The translations under genes and the position numbers were made by a program. Shown piece by piece: positions 1 through 10,526 of a DNA stretch of 64,000 bases. This stretch comes from Rhizobacter sp. GTDB taxonomy: Bacteria > Pseudomonadota > Gammaproteobacteria > Burkholderiales > Burkholderiaceae_C. The notes below the pieces were generated by a model. It was given only the letters and a program-made list of their open reading frames with translations, was not told the origin of the DNA and ran no database searches. Numbering within the stretch: position 1 is the stretch's first letter; each line of letters starts with the position of its first letter. The stretch lies in contig JAJKJU010000006.1 of the NCBI GenBank assembly GCA_021153565.1, positions 1 through 64,000 on the forward strand, written 5' to 3'.

Positions 1-337
1 ACTGGTGCATCAACTCCGACAACAGCACGCTCGGCAGATCGGCCACATTGGCCGTGAGCATGATGGCTCGCGTGAAGCGATGCAGGCGATCGGCGATGGC
101 GACGTTCTCTTGTCCGTGACGGATCATCTCCATCACTTTCAGCTCCATGGCCTTGAGCTTGTCGCGCAGCATTTCCATTTGCCGCTCCTGCAGCGACACC
201 GCCCGCTGGCCATGCGGGCTCGTGAGCTGGATGCTTGCGAGCAGCTCTGCCTGCCGCTCGAAAAATCCGGGCGTGTTGGCAAGATAGTTGGCGATGTCCA
301 GCTCGGTGATCCCTTGTATGCCTGATGCCGTGCTCAC
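1..337 (-). CDS. DUF484 family protein (partial, runs off window start; GTG start)
   Basis: Minus-strand reading gives [72 protein letters not shown]..., DUF484-like; start overlaps the dapF stop. Confidence 0.85.
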   Translation of the reverse strand, partial: MSTASGIQGITELDIANYLANTPGFFERQAELLASIQLTSPHGQRAVSLQERQMEMLRDKLKAMELKVMEMIRHGQENVAIADRLHRFTRAIMLTANVADLPSVLLSELMHQ

Positions 338-1185
338 AGTTCGATTTCTCCTTCAAAGACGGTTTGTGCGGGGCCGGTCATCAGCACATGGCTGTCGCCG
401 CCTTGCCATTCGATGGTGAGGCGCCCGCCGCGCGTGTCGACGTCGACACGCTGGTTCAAGAGCCCGAGGCGGATTCCCGCGACCACGGCCGCGCAAGAAC
501 CTGTGCCGCAGGCGAGTGTTTCGCCGGCGCCGCGCTCATGCACGCGCAGCTTGATGTGATCGCGGTCCACGATCTGCATGAAGCCCGCGTTGACGCGTCG
601 CGCGAATCGCGTGTGCGCTTCGATCATCGGGCCTTGCGACGCGACCACGCCGGAATCCACGTCCGCCACCACCTGAACCGCGTGCGGGTTGCCCATGGAT
701 AGCACGGCCAGGTCGACGTCGTAATCGCCGAGCGACACGGGCCATTGCTCGAAATTGCCCACGCGCCGCGGCGTGAGACCCGTGGGGTCGAAGGGAATCT
801 TGTCGTGCGCGAACACCGGTGCATTCATATCGACCGTCACACGGCCGTCGGGCTGCAGGCGCAACTCGAGCAGGCTGTTCATGGTCTCGACGCGGATCGT
901 GTCCTTGTCCGTCAGGCCCTTCGAACGCACGTAGCGCACGAAGCAGCGTGCGCCGTTGCCGCATTGCTCGACCTCGTCGCCGGTGTTGTTGAAGATGCGA
1001 TAGCGGAAGTCGACGCCCGGCGTGTTGCTGCGCTCGACGACGAGGATCTGGTCCGCGCCTATGCCGAAACGGCGGTCGCCCAGGATGCGGTATTGCTCGG
1101 GGGTTAGATCGATGCGTGTATGTGTTGCATCGAGCACGACAAAGTCGTTGCCCGCGCCGTGCATCTTTGTGAAGTGGAGTCGCAT
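334..1185 (-). CDS. dapF: Diaminopimelate epimerase; true start at [19 protein letters not shown] inside the longer ORF
   Basis: [34 protein letters not shown] and [16 protein letters not shown] active-site motifs. Confidence 0.97.
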   Translation of the reverse strand: MRLHFTKMHGAGNDFVVLDATHTRIDLTPEQYRILGDRRFGIGADQILVVERSNTPGVDFRYRIFNNTGDEVEQCGNGARCFVRYVRSKGLTDKDTIRVETMNSLLELRLQPDGRVTVDMNAPVFAHDKIPFDPTGLTPRRVGNFEQWPVSLGDYDVDLAVLSMGNPHAVQVVADVDSGVVASQGPMIEAHTRFARRVNAGFMQIVDRDHIKLRVHERGAGETLACGTGSCAAVVAGIRLGLLNQRVDVDTRGGRLTIEWQGGDSHVLMTGPAQTVFEGEIEL

Positions 1186-1255
1186 GCCTGGATTATCCGG
1201 GAGCGACGCGGCCAGAGGGGGGCACGTGCGTCGCTTCAACGCATCGCACGGACTC

Positions 1256-1371
1256 GCTCCCTCTTTCCCGGTTGGGGTGAGGGCTGCGGCCGTTGAATCG
1301 ATGGCCTCGTTCGTTCCACCTCCATCGCCCTCACCCCCGCCCTCCCAGAGGGTCCCAGAGGGAAAGGGAGC
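1256..1371. repeat. REP/BIME-like palindromic intergenic repeat with inverted arms GCTCCCTCTTTCCC...GGGGTGAGGGC / GCCCTCACCCCC...GGGAAAGGGAGC
   Basis: Left arm 1256-1284 and right arm 1327-1371 are imperfect inverted repeats; right arm contains a small tandem duplication CCCAGAGGGT. Confidence 0.6.
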
Positions 1372-1490
1372 AATACAGGTCGATGGCTTGTCCGAGCCCA
1401 TCTTTTTGATGGCTGCATGACAGCACGCGCGGGCATTCGACATGCCCGCCGAGCCCCCTCTCTTAGGGGGCCGGCATCCGGACAGCCGGT

Positions 1491-1519
1491 TTGACAGGGG
1501 TTCTCGCTGCCACTATTCA
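1491..1519 (+). promoter_or_regulatory. Sigma70-like promoter TTGACA-17-TATTCA upstream of the TIGR03118-like PEP-CTERM gene
   Basis: ttgaca 1491-1496, 17 nt spacer, tattca 1514-1519; gene starts at 1600. Confidence 0.55.
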
Positions 1520-1599
1520 TTGAATGTGGGGGCACGAACGGCAGCGAGCCGGTTGTGCTCCCTTTTTTGCCTGTGGGGTTTCGACAGGAGGAGAGCAAC

Positions 1600-2709
1600 A
1601 TGACATCACATCGATTGATCCAACTCGCCCTCGCCATGGGTGGCCTGTGCTGCCTGGTCGCGCCGGCCTACGGTGTCGAGTTCAGGGCCGATGGGCTCGT
1701 GAGCGATGACATCGCGTTGCACCCGGCCCAGGTGGAGGACAAAGGCCTTGTGAACGCCTGGGGAATGTCCTTTTCACCGATGAGTCCCTTCTGGGTCTCG
1801 TCCGCCGATGGCGGCAACTCCGGGGTCTACCGTGTGAATCCGACGACGCAGGCCACGACCAAGGAGCCTCTTACCGTCAGCATCGTCGGCAACCCGACCG
1901 GGCAGGTGTTCAACGGCAACACTGCAGCCTTTCATAACGATCGCTTCCTCTTCGTCAGTGAAGATGGGACCGTGTCCGGGTGGCGAGGTGCGCTGGGTAC
2001 GACCGCCGAAACCCTTGTGGCGGGGAGTGCTGGCAACAGCTACAAAGGCGCGGCCTACGCCACGATCGGCCTCAACAGCTATCTGTACGCCACCAATTTC
2101 TCTGCAGGAAAGATCGACGTCTTCAAAGGCGACGGCGGGTCGCCGACGCTCACAGGCAACTTCACTGATCCGACAGTTCCCGCGGGATACGCGCCCTTCA
2201 ACATCCAACTCCTGGGCAGTAGCCTGTACGTGACCTACGTAAAGCAAACCGCCGACAAAGCCGACGAGGTCGCCGGCGCGGGATTGGGGATGGTCGACGA
2301 GTTCGATCTGCAAGGCAACCTGGTAGGACGTGTCGCAACCGGCGGCACGCTCAATGCGCCCTGGGGTCTGGCTATCGCGCCCGGAACTTTCGGCTCCTGG
2401 GCCGGTGCGCTGCTCGTAGGCAACTTCGGTGACGGCCGCATCAATGCGTTCGATGCGAGCACACATTCCTTCCTGGGCCAAGTGCTCGCTGACGGTGGGG
2501 CGCCGCTCGAAATCGACGGTCTGTGGGCCATCTCTCCCGGCAACGGCATCGGGGCAGGAAGCATTCAATCGCTGTACTTCACCGCGGGGCCGGCCGAGGA
2601 AACGCATGGCTTGTTCGGCGTGCTCACGCTAGTGCCCGAGCCGTCGACCACCGCGATGGTCGCCTTGGGCCTGACGCTGATCGCCGCTTTCGCGCGACGT
2701 CGGCACTGA
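1600..2709 (+). CDS. TIGR03118-like protein with PEP-CTERM sorting signal
   Basis: Signal peptide; NAWGMSFSPMSPFWVSSADGG-type repeats; C-terminus VPEPSTTAMVALGLTLIAAFARRRH. Confidence 0.85.
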   Translation: MTSHRLIQLALAMGGLCCLVAPAYGVEFRADGLVSDDIALHPAQVEDKGLVNAWGMSFSPMSPFWVSSADGGNSGVYRVNPTTQATTKEPLTVSIVGNPTGQVFNGNTAAFHNDRFLFVSEDGTVSGWRGALGTTAETLVAGSAGNSYKGAAYATIGLNSYLYATNFSAGKIDVFKGDGGSPTLTGNFTDPTVPAGYAPFNIQLLGSSLYVTYVKQTADKADEVAGAGLGMVDEFDLQGNLVGRVATGGTLNAPWGLAIAPGTFGSWAGALLVGNFGDGRINAFDASTHSFLGQVLADGGAPLEIDGLWAISPGNGIGAGSIQSLYFTAGPAEETHGLFGVLTLVPEPSTTAMVALGLTLIAAFARRRH

Positions 2710-2716
2710 CATGCCC

Positions 2717-2749
2717 GCATGGCGCGAACGATCCTCGTTCGCGCCATGC
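2717..2749 (+). terminator. Intrinsic terminator-like hairpin, 15-bp perfect stem
   Basis: gcatggcgcgaacga-tcc-tcgttcgcgccatgc followed by gtctttcgttt. Confidence 0.7.
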
Positions 2750-2877
2750 GTCTTTCGTTTGCATCCAAGGCAAAGCGCGTGTGTCTACCGCCTGCGGGTC
2801 AGCGTGTAGATGCTGCGTGCCCATTTCAGACCCGAGTTGCGCAAGCAGTCCGCGGATTAGGATCAGGCTTAGGCTTA

Positions 2878-3045
2878 GAGGCTGAGAGTATTTCGATCAT
2901 GCCCGCTCATCACGCCAAAAGCCCCCTGCTCGTCGTTGCAAATGCTCGCCATAGCCCGCCATAGCCAAGCTATGGCTGCGCTTTGCGCCTAGATCAGGCG
3001 CCTTTTGACGTGCTGCTCGGACACGTTCGAAATACTCTCAGCCTC
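2878..3045. mobile_element. MITE-like palindromic element, copy A (full length), flanked by TTA/TTA
   Basis: TIRs 2878-2896 and 3027-3045 (GAGGCTGAGAGTATTTCGA); direct TTA at 2875-2877 and 3046-3048. Confidence 0.75.
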
Positions 3046-4032
3046 TTAGGCGAGACCGCGCACGCGGGCCATCAGGCGAACAAGTCCCAGCAGTGAATCG
3101 AGGTGCGGCGTCGCAAGCTTCAGATGGTCCCCGATCTCCTTGACCGAGCCCACCAGTGCATCGATTTCCAGCGGCCGACCTGCTTCCACGTCCTGCAGCA
3201 TCGAGGTCTTGAACGCGCCCAGCTTGCGAGTCACCTCGTGCCGTTGTTGCGGGGTCTGGTCGATGGGAAGACCAATGCGGCCACCGATCGTGTTGGCCTC
3301 GATCATCACCGCACGGCAGAAGTCGCGTACCAGCGGATCGTCGAGCACGAGGTCGGCCGTTGCGCCGGTCAATGCCGACACAGGGTTCATCGTCATGTTG
3401 CCCCACAGTTTGAACCAGATGTCGCGCTGGATGCGATCGCTTGCCGTGACGGCGAAGCCGGCGCGCGTGAGCAAGGCTGCCAGGCCTTCGACACGCGAAG
3501 ACATGCCACCACGCGGCTCGCCGATGACGAGCCCGTTCCCCATCACGTGATGCACCCGTGCAGGCGCCGGCGCGGCGCTGCTGGCGTGCACGACGCAGCC
3601 GATCACGTGGCGGATGGGGATCGCGTTGCGCACCACATCGCCCGCATCCACCGACTGCAGATGCAGCCCATCGCACTCGCCGCCCAGTCCGTCGAAGAAC
3701 CACCAAGGCACGCCATTCATTGCGACAAGAACCATGGTGTCGGGATGAAGAAGTTGGCGCACTGCAGGCGCGACGGCGGCGAGTGCCGGGCCCTTTACGG
3801 CGACGATGACGAGATCTTGCAGTCCGAGTTCCGCGGGGTCTGCGCTGGCTCGCAACTCGACGCGCCTGGTCGTGCCGTCGCTGTCGACCTGCAATCCGTC
3901 GCGTTTCAATGCGGCCAGCGTGTCGCCACGGGCCAGCGCAGTCAACTCGATCTCCCCTGCTGGAATGCGCGACCCAAGCCATCCGGCGAACAAGCCGCCG
4001 ATGGCGCCTGCGCCGACGATGCATATTTTCAT
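3046..4032 (-). CDS. panE: 2-dehydropantoate 2-reductase family (PanE/ApbA)
   Basis: MKICIVGAGAIGGLFAGWLG Rossmann motif; IWFKLWGNMTMNPVSALTG. Confidence 0.88.
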   Translation of the reverse strand: MKICIVGAGAIGGLFAGWLGSRIPAGEIELTALARGDTLAALKRDGLQVDSDGTTRRVELRASADPAELGLQDLVIVAVKGPALAAVAPAVRQLLHPDTMVLVAMNGVPWWFFDGLGGECDGLHLQSVDAGDVVRNAIPIRHVIGCVVHASSAAPAPARVHHVMGNGLVIGEPRGGMSSRVEGLAALLTRAGFAVTASDRIQRDIWFKLWGNMTMNPVSALTGATADLVLDDPLVRDFCRAVMIEANTIGGRIGLPIDQTPQQRHEVTRKLGAFKTSMLQDVEAGRPLEIDALVGSVKEIGDHLKLATPHLDSLLGLVRLMARVRGLA

Positions 4033-4064
4033 GATCGGTTCTCCATCTGTCTTGAAAAGGCGGT

Positions 4065-5177
4065 TCAGCCCATCCAGCGCTCTGTCGCCCATTCGACCAC
4101 GGCAGGCAAGGGCAGGCCGACGCGCCGTTGCTGCCGCAGGCCGGCAGCGTCGTTGCCCGCGAACAGGCTGTCGCGCAGCAAGTTGCTCGCGTTCAGTGCG
4201 CGCAAGTCGAGCGCATGTTCATCGATGCGCGCCAGGGTGCGCAAGATGTCATCGCGCAGCTTGTGGCGCTCCTTGGTCTTCGGGTCCACGATCTCGCCGT
4301 CGAGGCCGAAACGGCAGGCCTGGAAACGGTTGAAGGTGTAGACGAGGTAGTCGTCTTCTGCAGGTTCGAAGGGCTTTTCTTCGCGCAAATAGCGGCAAAG
4401 GCATTGCAGGTAGCACGCCAATGCCGCGGCCTTGTCGACCGTGAGAGGTGTGTCGCAGACGCGCAGTTCGATGGTGCCGAATTCGGGCTTGGGCCGGATG
4501 TCCCAATAGAAGTCTTTCATCGACTGCACGACGCCGGTGCTCGTCATCTTGTCGAAGTAGTGGCCGAAGTCGTCCCAAGTCAGCGCGAAGGGCGCGCGGC
4601 CCGACAACGGAAAGGCGAACACCGAGTTGAGCCGGGCCGAATCGAAGCCCGTGTCCGTACCCTGAACGAAGGGCGACGATGCCGACAGCGCGATGAAGTG
4701 CGGCACGTAACGTGACAGTGCATGCAGGAGCCACAGCGCCGTGTCGCCGTTCTCGCAGCCCACGTGCACATGTTGTCCGAACACAGTGAACTGTTTGGCG
4801 AGGTAGCCGTACAGCTCGCTGATGTAGTGGAAGCGCTCGGTCGGGTAGATCTGCTGCGCGCTCCAATGCTGGTAGGGGTGTGTGCCGCCGCCGGCGATTC
4901 CGATGTTTAGCTTGCGCGCGCCGTCAGACAACTGCCGGCGCAAGTCTTTCAGTTCGTCGAGCAGCGGGCCGTGCTCGGTCTGGATGGACGAGCCGATCTC
5001 GATCATGCTCCGCGTGATCTCAGGCTTTACATCCCAGGCGCCGCTGTGGTTGGCGAGGACGCGCAAGAGGTCCTCGGCCTGCGGCGCGAGGTCGAAGTCG
5101 TGCGTGCTGACGAGCTGCAGCTCGAGTTCGACGCCGAGCGTGAGTGGTGCAGACGGTGTAAAGGCGGCGAGGCTCAT
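4065..5177 (-). CDS. Carboxylate-amine ligase, YbdK family (glutamate-cysteine ligase type 2)
   Basis: [56 protein letters not shown]. Confidence 0.9.
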   Translation of the reverse strand: MSLAAFTPSAPLTLGVELELQLVSTHDFDLAPQAEDLLRVLANHSGAWDVKPEITRSMIEIGSSIQTEHGPLLDELKDLRRQLSDGARKLNIGIAGGGTHPYQHWSAQQIYPTERFHYISELYGYLAKQFTVFGQHVHVGCENGDTALWLLHALSRYVPHFIALSASSPFVQGTDTGFDSARLNSVFAFPLSGRAPFALTWDDFGHYFDKMTSTGVVQSMKDFYWDIRPKPEFGTIELRVCDTPLTVDKAAALACYLQCLCRYLREEKPFEPAEDDYLVYTFNRFQACRFGLDGEIVDPKTKERHKLRDDILRTLARIDEHALDLRALNASNLLRDSLFAGNDAAGLRQQRRVGLPLPAVVEWATERWMG

Positions 5178-6421
5178 ATGCTGGGCTCCGTCTCAGATTC
5201 GCGGGCGATTTGCTTGAGCGCGAAGGTGGTCCACAAGGGCCCTGTCAATTGCATCAAGGTGGTAGCGGCAAGCAAAGCCTGCAATGCCCATTTGTCCACA
5301 CCCGGGAACTGCGACGCCCAGATGAAAGTATCAGCAGCCAGCAGCACAGCAAGACTGCTCATTGGTTGCAGCGCGAGGATGAGTGCGCCCGATTGGCGCC
5401 AGCCGAGTCCGCTGGGTTTGGCGAGCAGCAGCACGGCGATGGCCTTTCCGGCGGCGCGTGCCACGATGATCGCGAGCACCGAGGGCCACAGCGTCCCGAT
5501 GTGATCGAGCGTGAGCAGCAGGCCCAGGGAAATGAAGAGCACGACACCGAGTGCGGCTCCTGCCGATCCGAGCTGCGGCTCGACAGTGAGGCCATGCCGC
5601 ATGCGGGAGCGGGCCACCACGCCGGCGACGAGCAATGCAAGCAAAGGCGACAGGGTCCATTGCACAGCAAGCATGCTCGCGATGGTGACGACCGCGATTT
5701 GCAGCACAGGCATCGTGCCTGTACCGTGCACGCGCCTGGCCAGCAGGTCGAGCAACAGGCCGCACACGGCGCCGAGCAGGAAGGAACCGGCCACGACGTA
5801 AAGAGCACCAGTGCCCGTCGAGACGAGGTCGTGTTCAGCTGACGCAGCGAACACGCGCCAGACCCTGAGGCTCAGCATTGCCATCACGCTGTTGATTGCG
5901 GTCATGAGCAAGAGCCGCTCGGTGACTTGTCCGCGCGGTCGGATATCGTGCAGCACCGCGAGCGTGATAACGGGCGAGGTGGACATCGCGACGATGCCCG
6001 CCACGGCCGCAGAGAGCATCGGCACCCCGAGCCAGTTCAGCAAGAACGTCACGGCAGAGCCGGCGAGCGCGCCTTCGAGCAGGCAGGTCACGGCGAGCGA
6101 TGGGTTGTCAATGAGCCAGCGTGGCCGAATGCGCGTGCCAAGCTCGAACACCAGGACGCCGATCGCGAGATCTATGAGCGGCTTCCAGGTGTCGAGCTCC
6201 GCGCGCTCGAGAATGCGCAGCACGAGGGGGCTCGCGAGCACGCCCACCAGCATGTGCCCACAAGGCCGCGGCAATCTTATGTAGCGGTGCAGCAAGTCGG
6301 CCAGCACGACGGCAAACACCATCAGCAAGGCCAGGCCCAGCACCGGGTCGGCCAGGCGCAGCACCTCTAGCATCCACGCAGGCAAGTCGGCAATGCTCGC
6401 CAGGAAGGTCAGGTCGGTCAT
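5174..6421 (-). CDS. Cation:proton antiporter (CPA2/Kef-type)
   Basis: Multi-TM protein; [24 protein letters not shown] motifs; 4-nt overlap with the YbdK start. Confidence 0.85.
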   Translation of the reverse strand: MTDLTFLASIADLPAWMLEVLRLADPVLGLALLMVFAVVLADLLHRYIRLPRPCGHMLVGVLASPLVLRILERAELDTWKPLIDLAIGVLVFELGTRIRPRWLIDNPSLAVTCLLEGALAGSAVTFLLNWLGVPMLSAAVAGIVAMSTSPVITLAVLHDIRPRGQVTERLLLMTAINSVMAMLSLRVWRVFAASAEHDLVSTGTGALYVVAGSFLLGAVCGLLLDLLARRVHGTGTMPVLQIAVVTIASMLAVQWTLSPLLALLVAGVVARSRMRHGLTVEPQLGSAGAALGVVLFISLGLLLTLDHIGTLWPSVLAIIVARAAGKAIAVLLLAKPSGLGWRQSGALILALQPMSSLAVLLAADTFIWASQFPGVDKWALQALLAATTLMQLTGPLWTTFALKQIARESETEPSI

Positions 6422-6635
6422 AGGGGGCGCAGCTTACGCAAATTCGAGCCCCGCACGGTAACCGATGCCGTGACCAGCCGATGGGCACGCATCTCGTGCC
6501 GGGCTATCAATGTCCGGGAAAACTGTCTGGACGGACTGACAGGCGAAGCAGAAGGTCGCGTTGCCGCTCCGCTATCGGCGGCGATGCGCGCCACCTGTCA
6601 GCATGCCTGCGTTGTTTTATCGGACCTCAGGGACT

Positions 6636-6662
6636 CTTGAATCCTCCACAATCACCCTTATT
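6636..6662 (+). promoter_or_regulatory. Heat-shock sigma32-like promoter CTTGAA-13-CCCTTATT upstream of htpG
   Basis: cttgaa 6636-6641, 13-nt spacer, cccttatt 6655-6662; htpG ATG at 6713. Confidence 0.55.
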
Positions 6663-6712
6663 TTGTCGTGCGCGGCCGGGTTTCTTGCGGCCATAGACAT
6701 CACGGGACGATC

Positions 6713-8593
6713 ATGGAAAAACAAACGCTTTCCTTCCAGGCCGAGGTCAAGCAGATCCTGCACCTCGTTACGCACTCGCTGTATTCGAACAAGGAGATCT
6801 TTCTACGCGAGCTGATCTCCAACGCGTCAGACGCCTGCGACAAGCTGCGCTTCGAGGCGCTGAACAAGCCCGAGCTCTACGAAGACCAGCCCAATCTTGA
6901 GGTGCGAGTGAGCTTCGACCCCGCGGCGAAGACGATCACCATCGTCGACAACGGCATCGGGCTGTCGTCGGCTGAGGCGGTGGCCAACCTGGGCACCATC
7001 GCCAAGAGCGGCACGCGCGAGTTCATGGCCGCACTCGAAGGCGACCAGAAGAAGAATGCGCAGCTCATCGGACAGTTCGGCGTGGGTTTCTACAGTGGCT
7101 TCATCGTGGCCGACCGAATCACGGTCGAATCGCGCCGGGCAGGATTGCCAACGGAAGAGGGTGTTCGCTGGAGTTCGGAAGGTGCCGGCGACTTCGAGGT
7201 GGAGACTATCGCGCGTTCAGCACGCGGCACATCCGTCACGCTGCATCTGCGCGACGGCGAGGACGAGTTCCTGAGCGGATGGAAGCTCAAGTCCATCATC
7301 GGAAAGTATTCCGACCATATCTCACTGCCCATCCTCATGCAAAAGGAAGAGTGGGATGCCGAGGCGCAAAAGCAGGTCACGCGCGACGAATGGGCGTCTG
7401 TGAACAAGGCGGCGGCGCTGTGGACGCGCAACAAGAACGACATCACGCCTGAGCAGTACAACGAGTTCTACAAGCAAATCAGCTACGACAGCGAGCCGCC
7501 GCTGGCCTATACGCACAACCGGGTCGAAGGCCGCAGCGAGTACACGCAGCTGCTCTTCATTCCTGCCAAGGCCCCATTCGACCTGTGGAACCGCGACAAG
7601 CGCGGCGGCGTGAAGCTGTACGTCAAGCGTGTCTTCATCATGGATGACGCCGAGGCGCTCATGCCGGTGTACCTGCGCTTCGTCAAAGGCGTGATCGACA
7701 GTGCCGACTTGCCGCTCAACGTCTCGCGCGAGTTGCTACAGGAAAGCCGCGATGTGAAGGCGATCCGCGAAGGCTCGACCAAACGCGTGCTGTCGATGCT
7801 CGAATCGCTGGCCGACAGTGAAGACTCTGCTGAAAAGGCCAAGTACGCCGCTTTCTGGAAGGACTTCGGCGGGGTCCTCAAGGAGGGCATCGGGGAGGAC
7901 CACGCCAATCAGGAGCGGCTTGCCAAACTGCTTCGGTTCGCGTCCACGCATGCCGACCAAAGCGTAAGCTTTGCAGATTATCTCGGTCGCATGAAAGAAG
8001 GGCAGGAGGCCATCTACTACATCACTGCCGACAGCCTGGCGGCCGCCAGGAGCAGCCCGCAACTCGAAATCTTCCGCAAGAAGGGAATCGAGGTGTTGCT
8101 GCTCGTCGATCGTGTGGACGAGTGGATGCTGAGCCACCTCTACGAGTTCGACGGCAAGGCGCTGCAAAGCGTCGCCAAGGGCTCAGTAGATCTTGGCAAT
8201 CTGCAGGACGAAGCGGAGAAGAAGCAAGCCGAGGAAGCAGCCACTGCGTTCAAGCCAGTGCTCGATCGCTTGAAGGAAGCACTGAAGGACAGGGCGAAGG
8301 ACGTGCGTATCACCACCCGTTTGGTCGACTCACCGGCATGCCTGGTGGTAGTGGAGGGCGACATGAGCGGCCACCTCGCGCGGCTCCTGAAGCAGGCTGG
8401 CCAAGGCGCGCCTGCATCACGCCCGATTCTCGAAGTCAACGCCGAACATGCGCTTGTGAAACGACTCGACGGCAGTGCGCATTTCGACGATCTAGCTCAC
8501 ATCCTTTTTGACCAAGCCTTGCTGGCGGAAGGCGGGCACCTGGAAGATCCGGCGGCCTATGTGCGCCGGGTCAATGCGCTTCTGATGAGCTGA
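6713..8593 (+). CDS. htpG: Molecular chaperone HtpG (Hsp90)
   Basis: [63 protein letters not shown]. Confidence 0.98.
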   Translation: MEKQTLSFQAEVKQILHLVTHSLYSNKEIFLRELISNASDACDKLRFEALNKPELYEDQPNLEVRVSFDPAAKTITIVDNGIGLSSAEAVANLGTIAKSGTREFMAALEGDQKKNAQLIGQFGVGFYSGFIVADRITVESRRAGLPTEEGVRWSSEGAGDFEVETIARSARGTSVTLHLRDGEDEFLSGWKLKSIIGKYSDHISLPILMQKEEWDAEAQKQVTRDEWASVNKAAALWTRNKNDITPEQYNEFYKQISYDSEPPLAYTHNRVEGRSEYTQLLFIPAKAPFDLWNRDKRGGVKLYVKRVFIMDDAEALMPVYLRFVKGVIDSADLPLNVSRELLQESRDVKAIREGSTKRVLSMLESLADSEDSAEKAKYAAFWKDFGGVLKEGIGEDHANQERLAKLLRFASTHADQSVSFADYLGRMKEGQEAIYYITADSLAAARSSPQLEIFRKKGIEVLLLVDRVDEWMLSHLYEFDGKALQSVAKGSVDLGNLQDEAEKKQAEEAATAFKPVLDRLKEALKDRAKDVRITTRLVDSPACLVVVEGDMSGHLARLLKQAGQGAPASRPILEVNAEHALVKRLDGSAHFDDLAHILFDQALLAEGGHLEDPAAYVRRVNALLMS

Positions 8594-8656
8594 TTTTGAT
8601 AGGGGCCCGAGTCCGGGCCCGATGTCGAAATGAAATAGCTGATTCAGAAATGAATA

Positions 8657-8678
8657 GAGCCGACCCGAAGGTCGGCTC
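8657..8678 (-). terminator. Hairpin gagccgacc-cgaa-ggtcggctc between convergent htpG and PEP-CTERM gene
   Basis: 9-bp perfect stem with CGAA loop. Confidence 0.5.
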
Positions 8679-8703
8679 ATATCCCAACTCGAGACTGGAA
8701 TAT

Positions 8704-9315
8704 TCAGTCAGCGCGGCGGCGACGGGCGACAAAGCCCATGATGCCGAGGCCAGCCAACATGAGGGCATAGGTCTCGGGTTCCGGAACAACCGAAACCTTG
8801 ACGCCGACGACGAGGTCGTCATAGTCAGCGTCGACTTTGTAGCCGTCGTTGAAACCGAGGACGAAGTCGTATTCGCCGCCCTTGGTGTACTTTGTTAATG
8901 CGCCATGGTCGAAGGTGCCGAGAACGACGTAGCTTGCGAAGGCAAGCAGGTTGCCGCCGTTTGAAACTTCGCTGCCGTCATCGGCGTCCCGGAACTTGAA
9001 GTCCAGCGGCGAACTGGCGTAGAACGGGCCGTAGGTCGACGGTGCTGCTGCGAGGTTGTTGAAGACCAGGCTGCCGTTGACATAAAACTGATTGATGTGG
9101 GCGGCTTCTTTGCCCAGGAAGGTGGCGGTGATCTGGTCAAGCGGATTGTCCGAAACCAGCTTCGTGTCTTGCAGGCCTGAAGACTGCGGGGCGGTCAAGA
9201 CCGGGGGCGCGTCGTAGTCATCGAAATGGTTTTCCTTCCCGCCGACGAGGCTCACGGTTGCGTTGGCACTGCCAACGATTGCCAGCAGTGCTGCAGCTAG
9301 GAGAGTACGTTTCAT
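8704..9315 (-). CDS. PEP-CTERM sorting domain protein
   Basis: Signal peptide MKRTLLAAALLAIVGSANA; C-terminus VPEPETYALMLAGLGIMGFVARRRRAD. Confidence 0.88.
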   Translation of the reverse strand: MKRTLLAAALLAIVGSANATVSLVGGKENHFDDYDAPPVLTAPQSSGLQDTKLVSDNPLDQITATFLGKEAAHINQFYVNGSLVFNNLAAAPSTYGPFYASSPLDFKFRDADDGSEVSNGGNLLAFASYVVLGTFDHGALTKYTKGGEYDFVLGFNDGYKVDADYDDLVVGVKVSVVPEPETYALMLAGLGIMGFVARRRRAD

Positions 9316-9447
9316 TTGGTGTGTCCCTTCTCTGAGTTAGTACTCGCATCGGGCTCCTCCCTTTGCGATGGGCGGATGTTAGGTATTACAGAGTCGTAGC
9401 ACATCCCGTGTTCAGGGGGTTTGAAGGGTGTTATAGGGCGGCATCCC

Positions 9448-10500
9448 CTAGGTTGCAGGAGATGCGTGCATGGCGGCAATTTGCTCTCGCAGCACCTGTG
9501 CTTGCTGTTGCCAGTACGAGGCACCACCGAACCAGGGAAATGCAATGGGGAACGCCGGGTCGTCCCACCGCTTGGCGAGCCAAGCGCTGTGATGAACAAG
9601 GCGCAGTGTGCGCAAGGCCTCGATCAGTCCCAGCTCCCGATCGTCAAATTCCATGAACGATTCGTAGCCTGTAAGCAGTGCCCGCATCTGTTCCCGATTG
9701 GCGTTTGGTTCGCCGGACAACATCATCCACAAGTCCTGGACGGCGGGGCCGTTCATCGCGTCGTCGAGATCTACGAAATGGGGGCCTTCATCGGTCCACA
9801 GCAGATTGTTGATGTGGCAGTCGCCGTGCAGGCGAATCGACCGCGTCGGCGCCGCACGTTCGAATGCCGCGTCGGCCAAGTCGAGGGCCTCGTCGACGAT
9901 CCCGGTCCATGTGGCTCGGATGTCGGGCGGCAAAAGATTGGATTCGATGATCCAGTTCCGAGATGCGCGACCGAGCGTAGCCACGCTCAATTTGAGGCGG
10001 TGCTCGAACGGCCTGCGGGCGCCGATTGAGTGCATGCGGCCGATGAATCGCCCGATCCACTCCAGATGCTCGATCGACTCCAGCGAGGGTGATCGCCCTG
10101 ATCGTCGCGGCGAGATGGCGTAACGATGGCCCCCCGCAGCAGCCAGGGTGGGCGGATTGCCGACGAGGCGCACTGTAATGGCTGGATCGGGCGTTGACGC
10201 TAGCACCAGAGGCGCGACGACCGGCACTTCGGCGGCAGCGAGTTCAGCCGCGAATAGATGTTCTTCGAGGATTTGTGTATCGGTCCATCGACCCGGTCGA
10301 TAGAACTTCGCCACGACCACCCTGCCATCCTCCAGAAAAACCTGGAAGACGCGGTTTTCATAGGAATTGAGTTGCAACAATCGGCCGTCCCCGCGCAGGC
10401 CGACGACCTCAAGCGCGTCCAGCACCATGTCCGGTGTCAGGCCGGTGAAGGGTGTCCGGGTCGAAATGGAAGACTCGTCGGATGCGCTCATGGCGCGCAT
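9448..10500 (-). CDS. Serine/threonine protein kinase, SrkA/RdoA-like (APH superfamily)
   Basis: RLHGDCHINNLLWTDEGPHFVDLDDAMNGPAVQDLWMML; SYENRVFQV. Confidence 0.88.
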   Translation of the reverse strand: MRAMSASDESSISTRTPFTGLTPDMVLDALEVVGLRGDGRLLQLNSYENRVFQVFLEDGRVVVAKFYRPGRWTDTQILEEHLFAAELAAAEVPVVAPLVLASTPDPAITVRLVGNPPTLAAAGGHRYAISPRRSGRSPSLESIEHLEWIGRFIGRMHSIGARRPFEHRLKLSVATLGRASRNWIIESNLLPPDIRATWTGIVDEALDLADAAFERAAPTRSIRLHGDCHINNLLWTDEGPHFVDLDDAMNGPAVQDLWMMLSGEPNANREQMRALLTGYESFMEFDDRELGLIEALRTLRLVHHSAWLAKRWDDPAFPIAFPWFGGASYWQQQAQVLREQIAAMHASPAT

Positions 10501-10526
10501 CGTACGCGGCGTCTGAGCGGTTGAGC

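Noticed and set aside
1186-1443. N-terminal extension of the dapF ORF
   Set aside because: Encodes low-complexity sequence through a palindromic repeat; DapF homology starts at MRLHF
3103-4341. 412-aa + strand ORF
   Set aside because: Antisense to panE and YbdK genes
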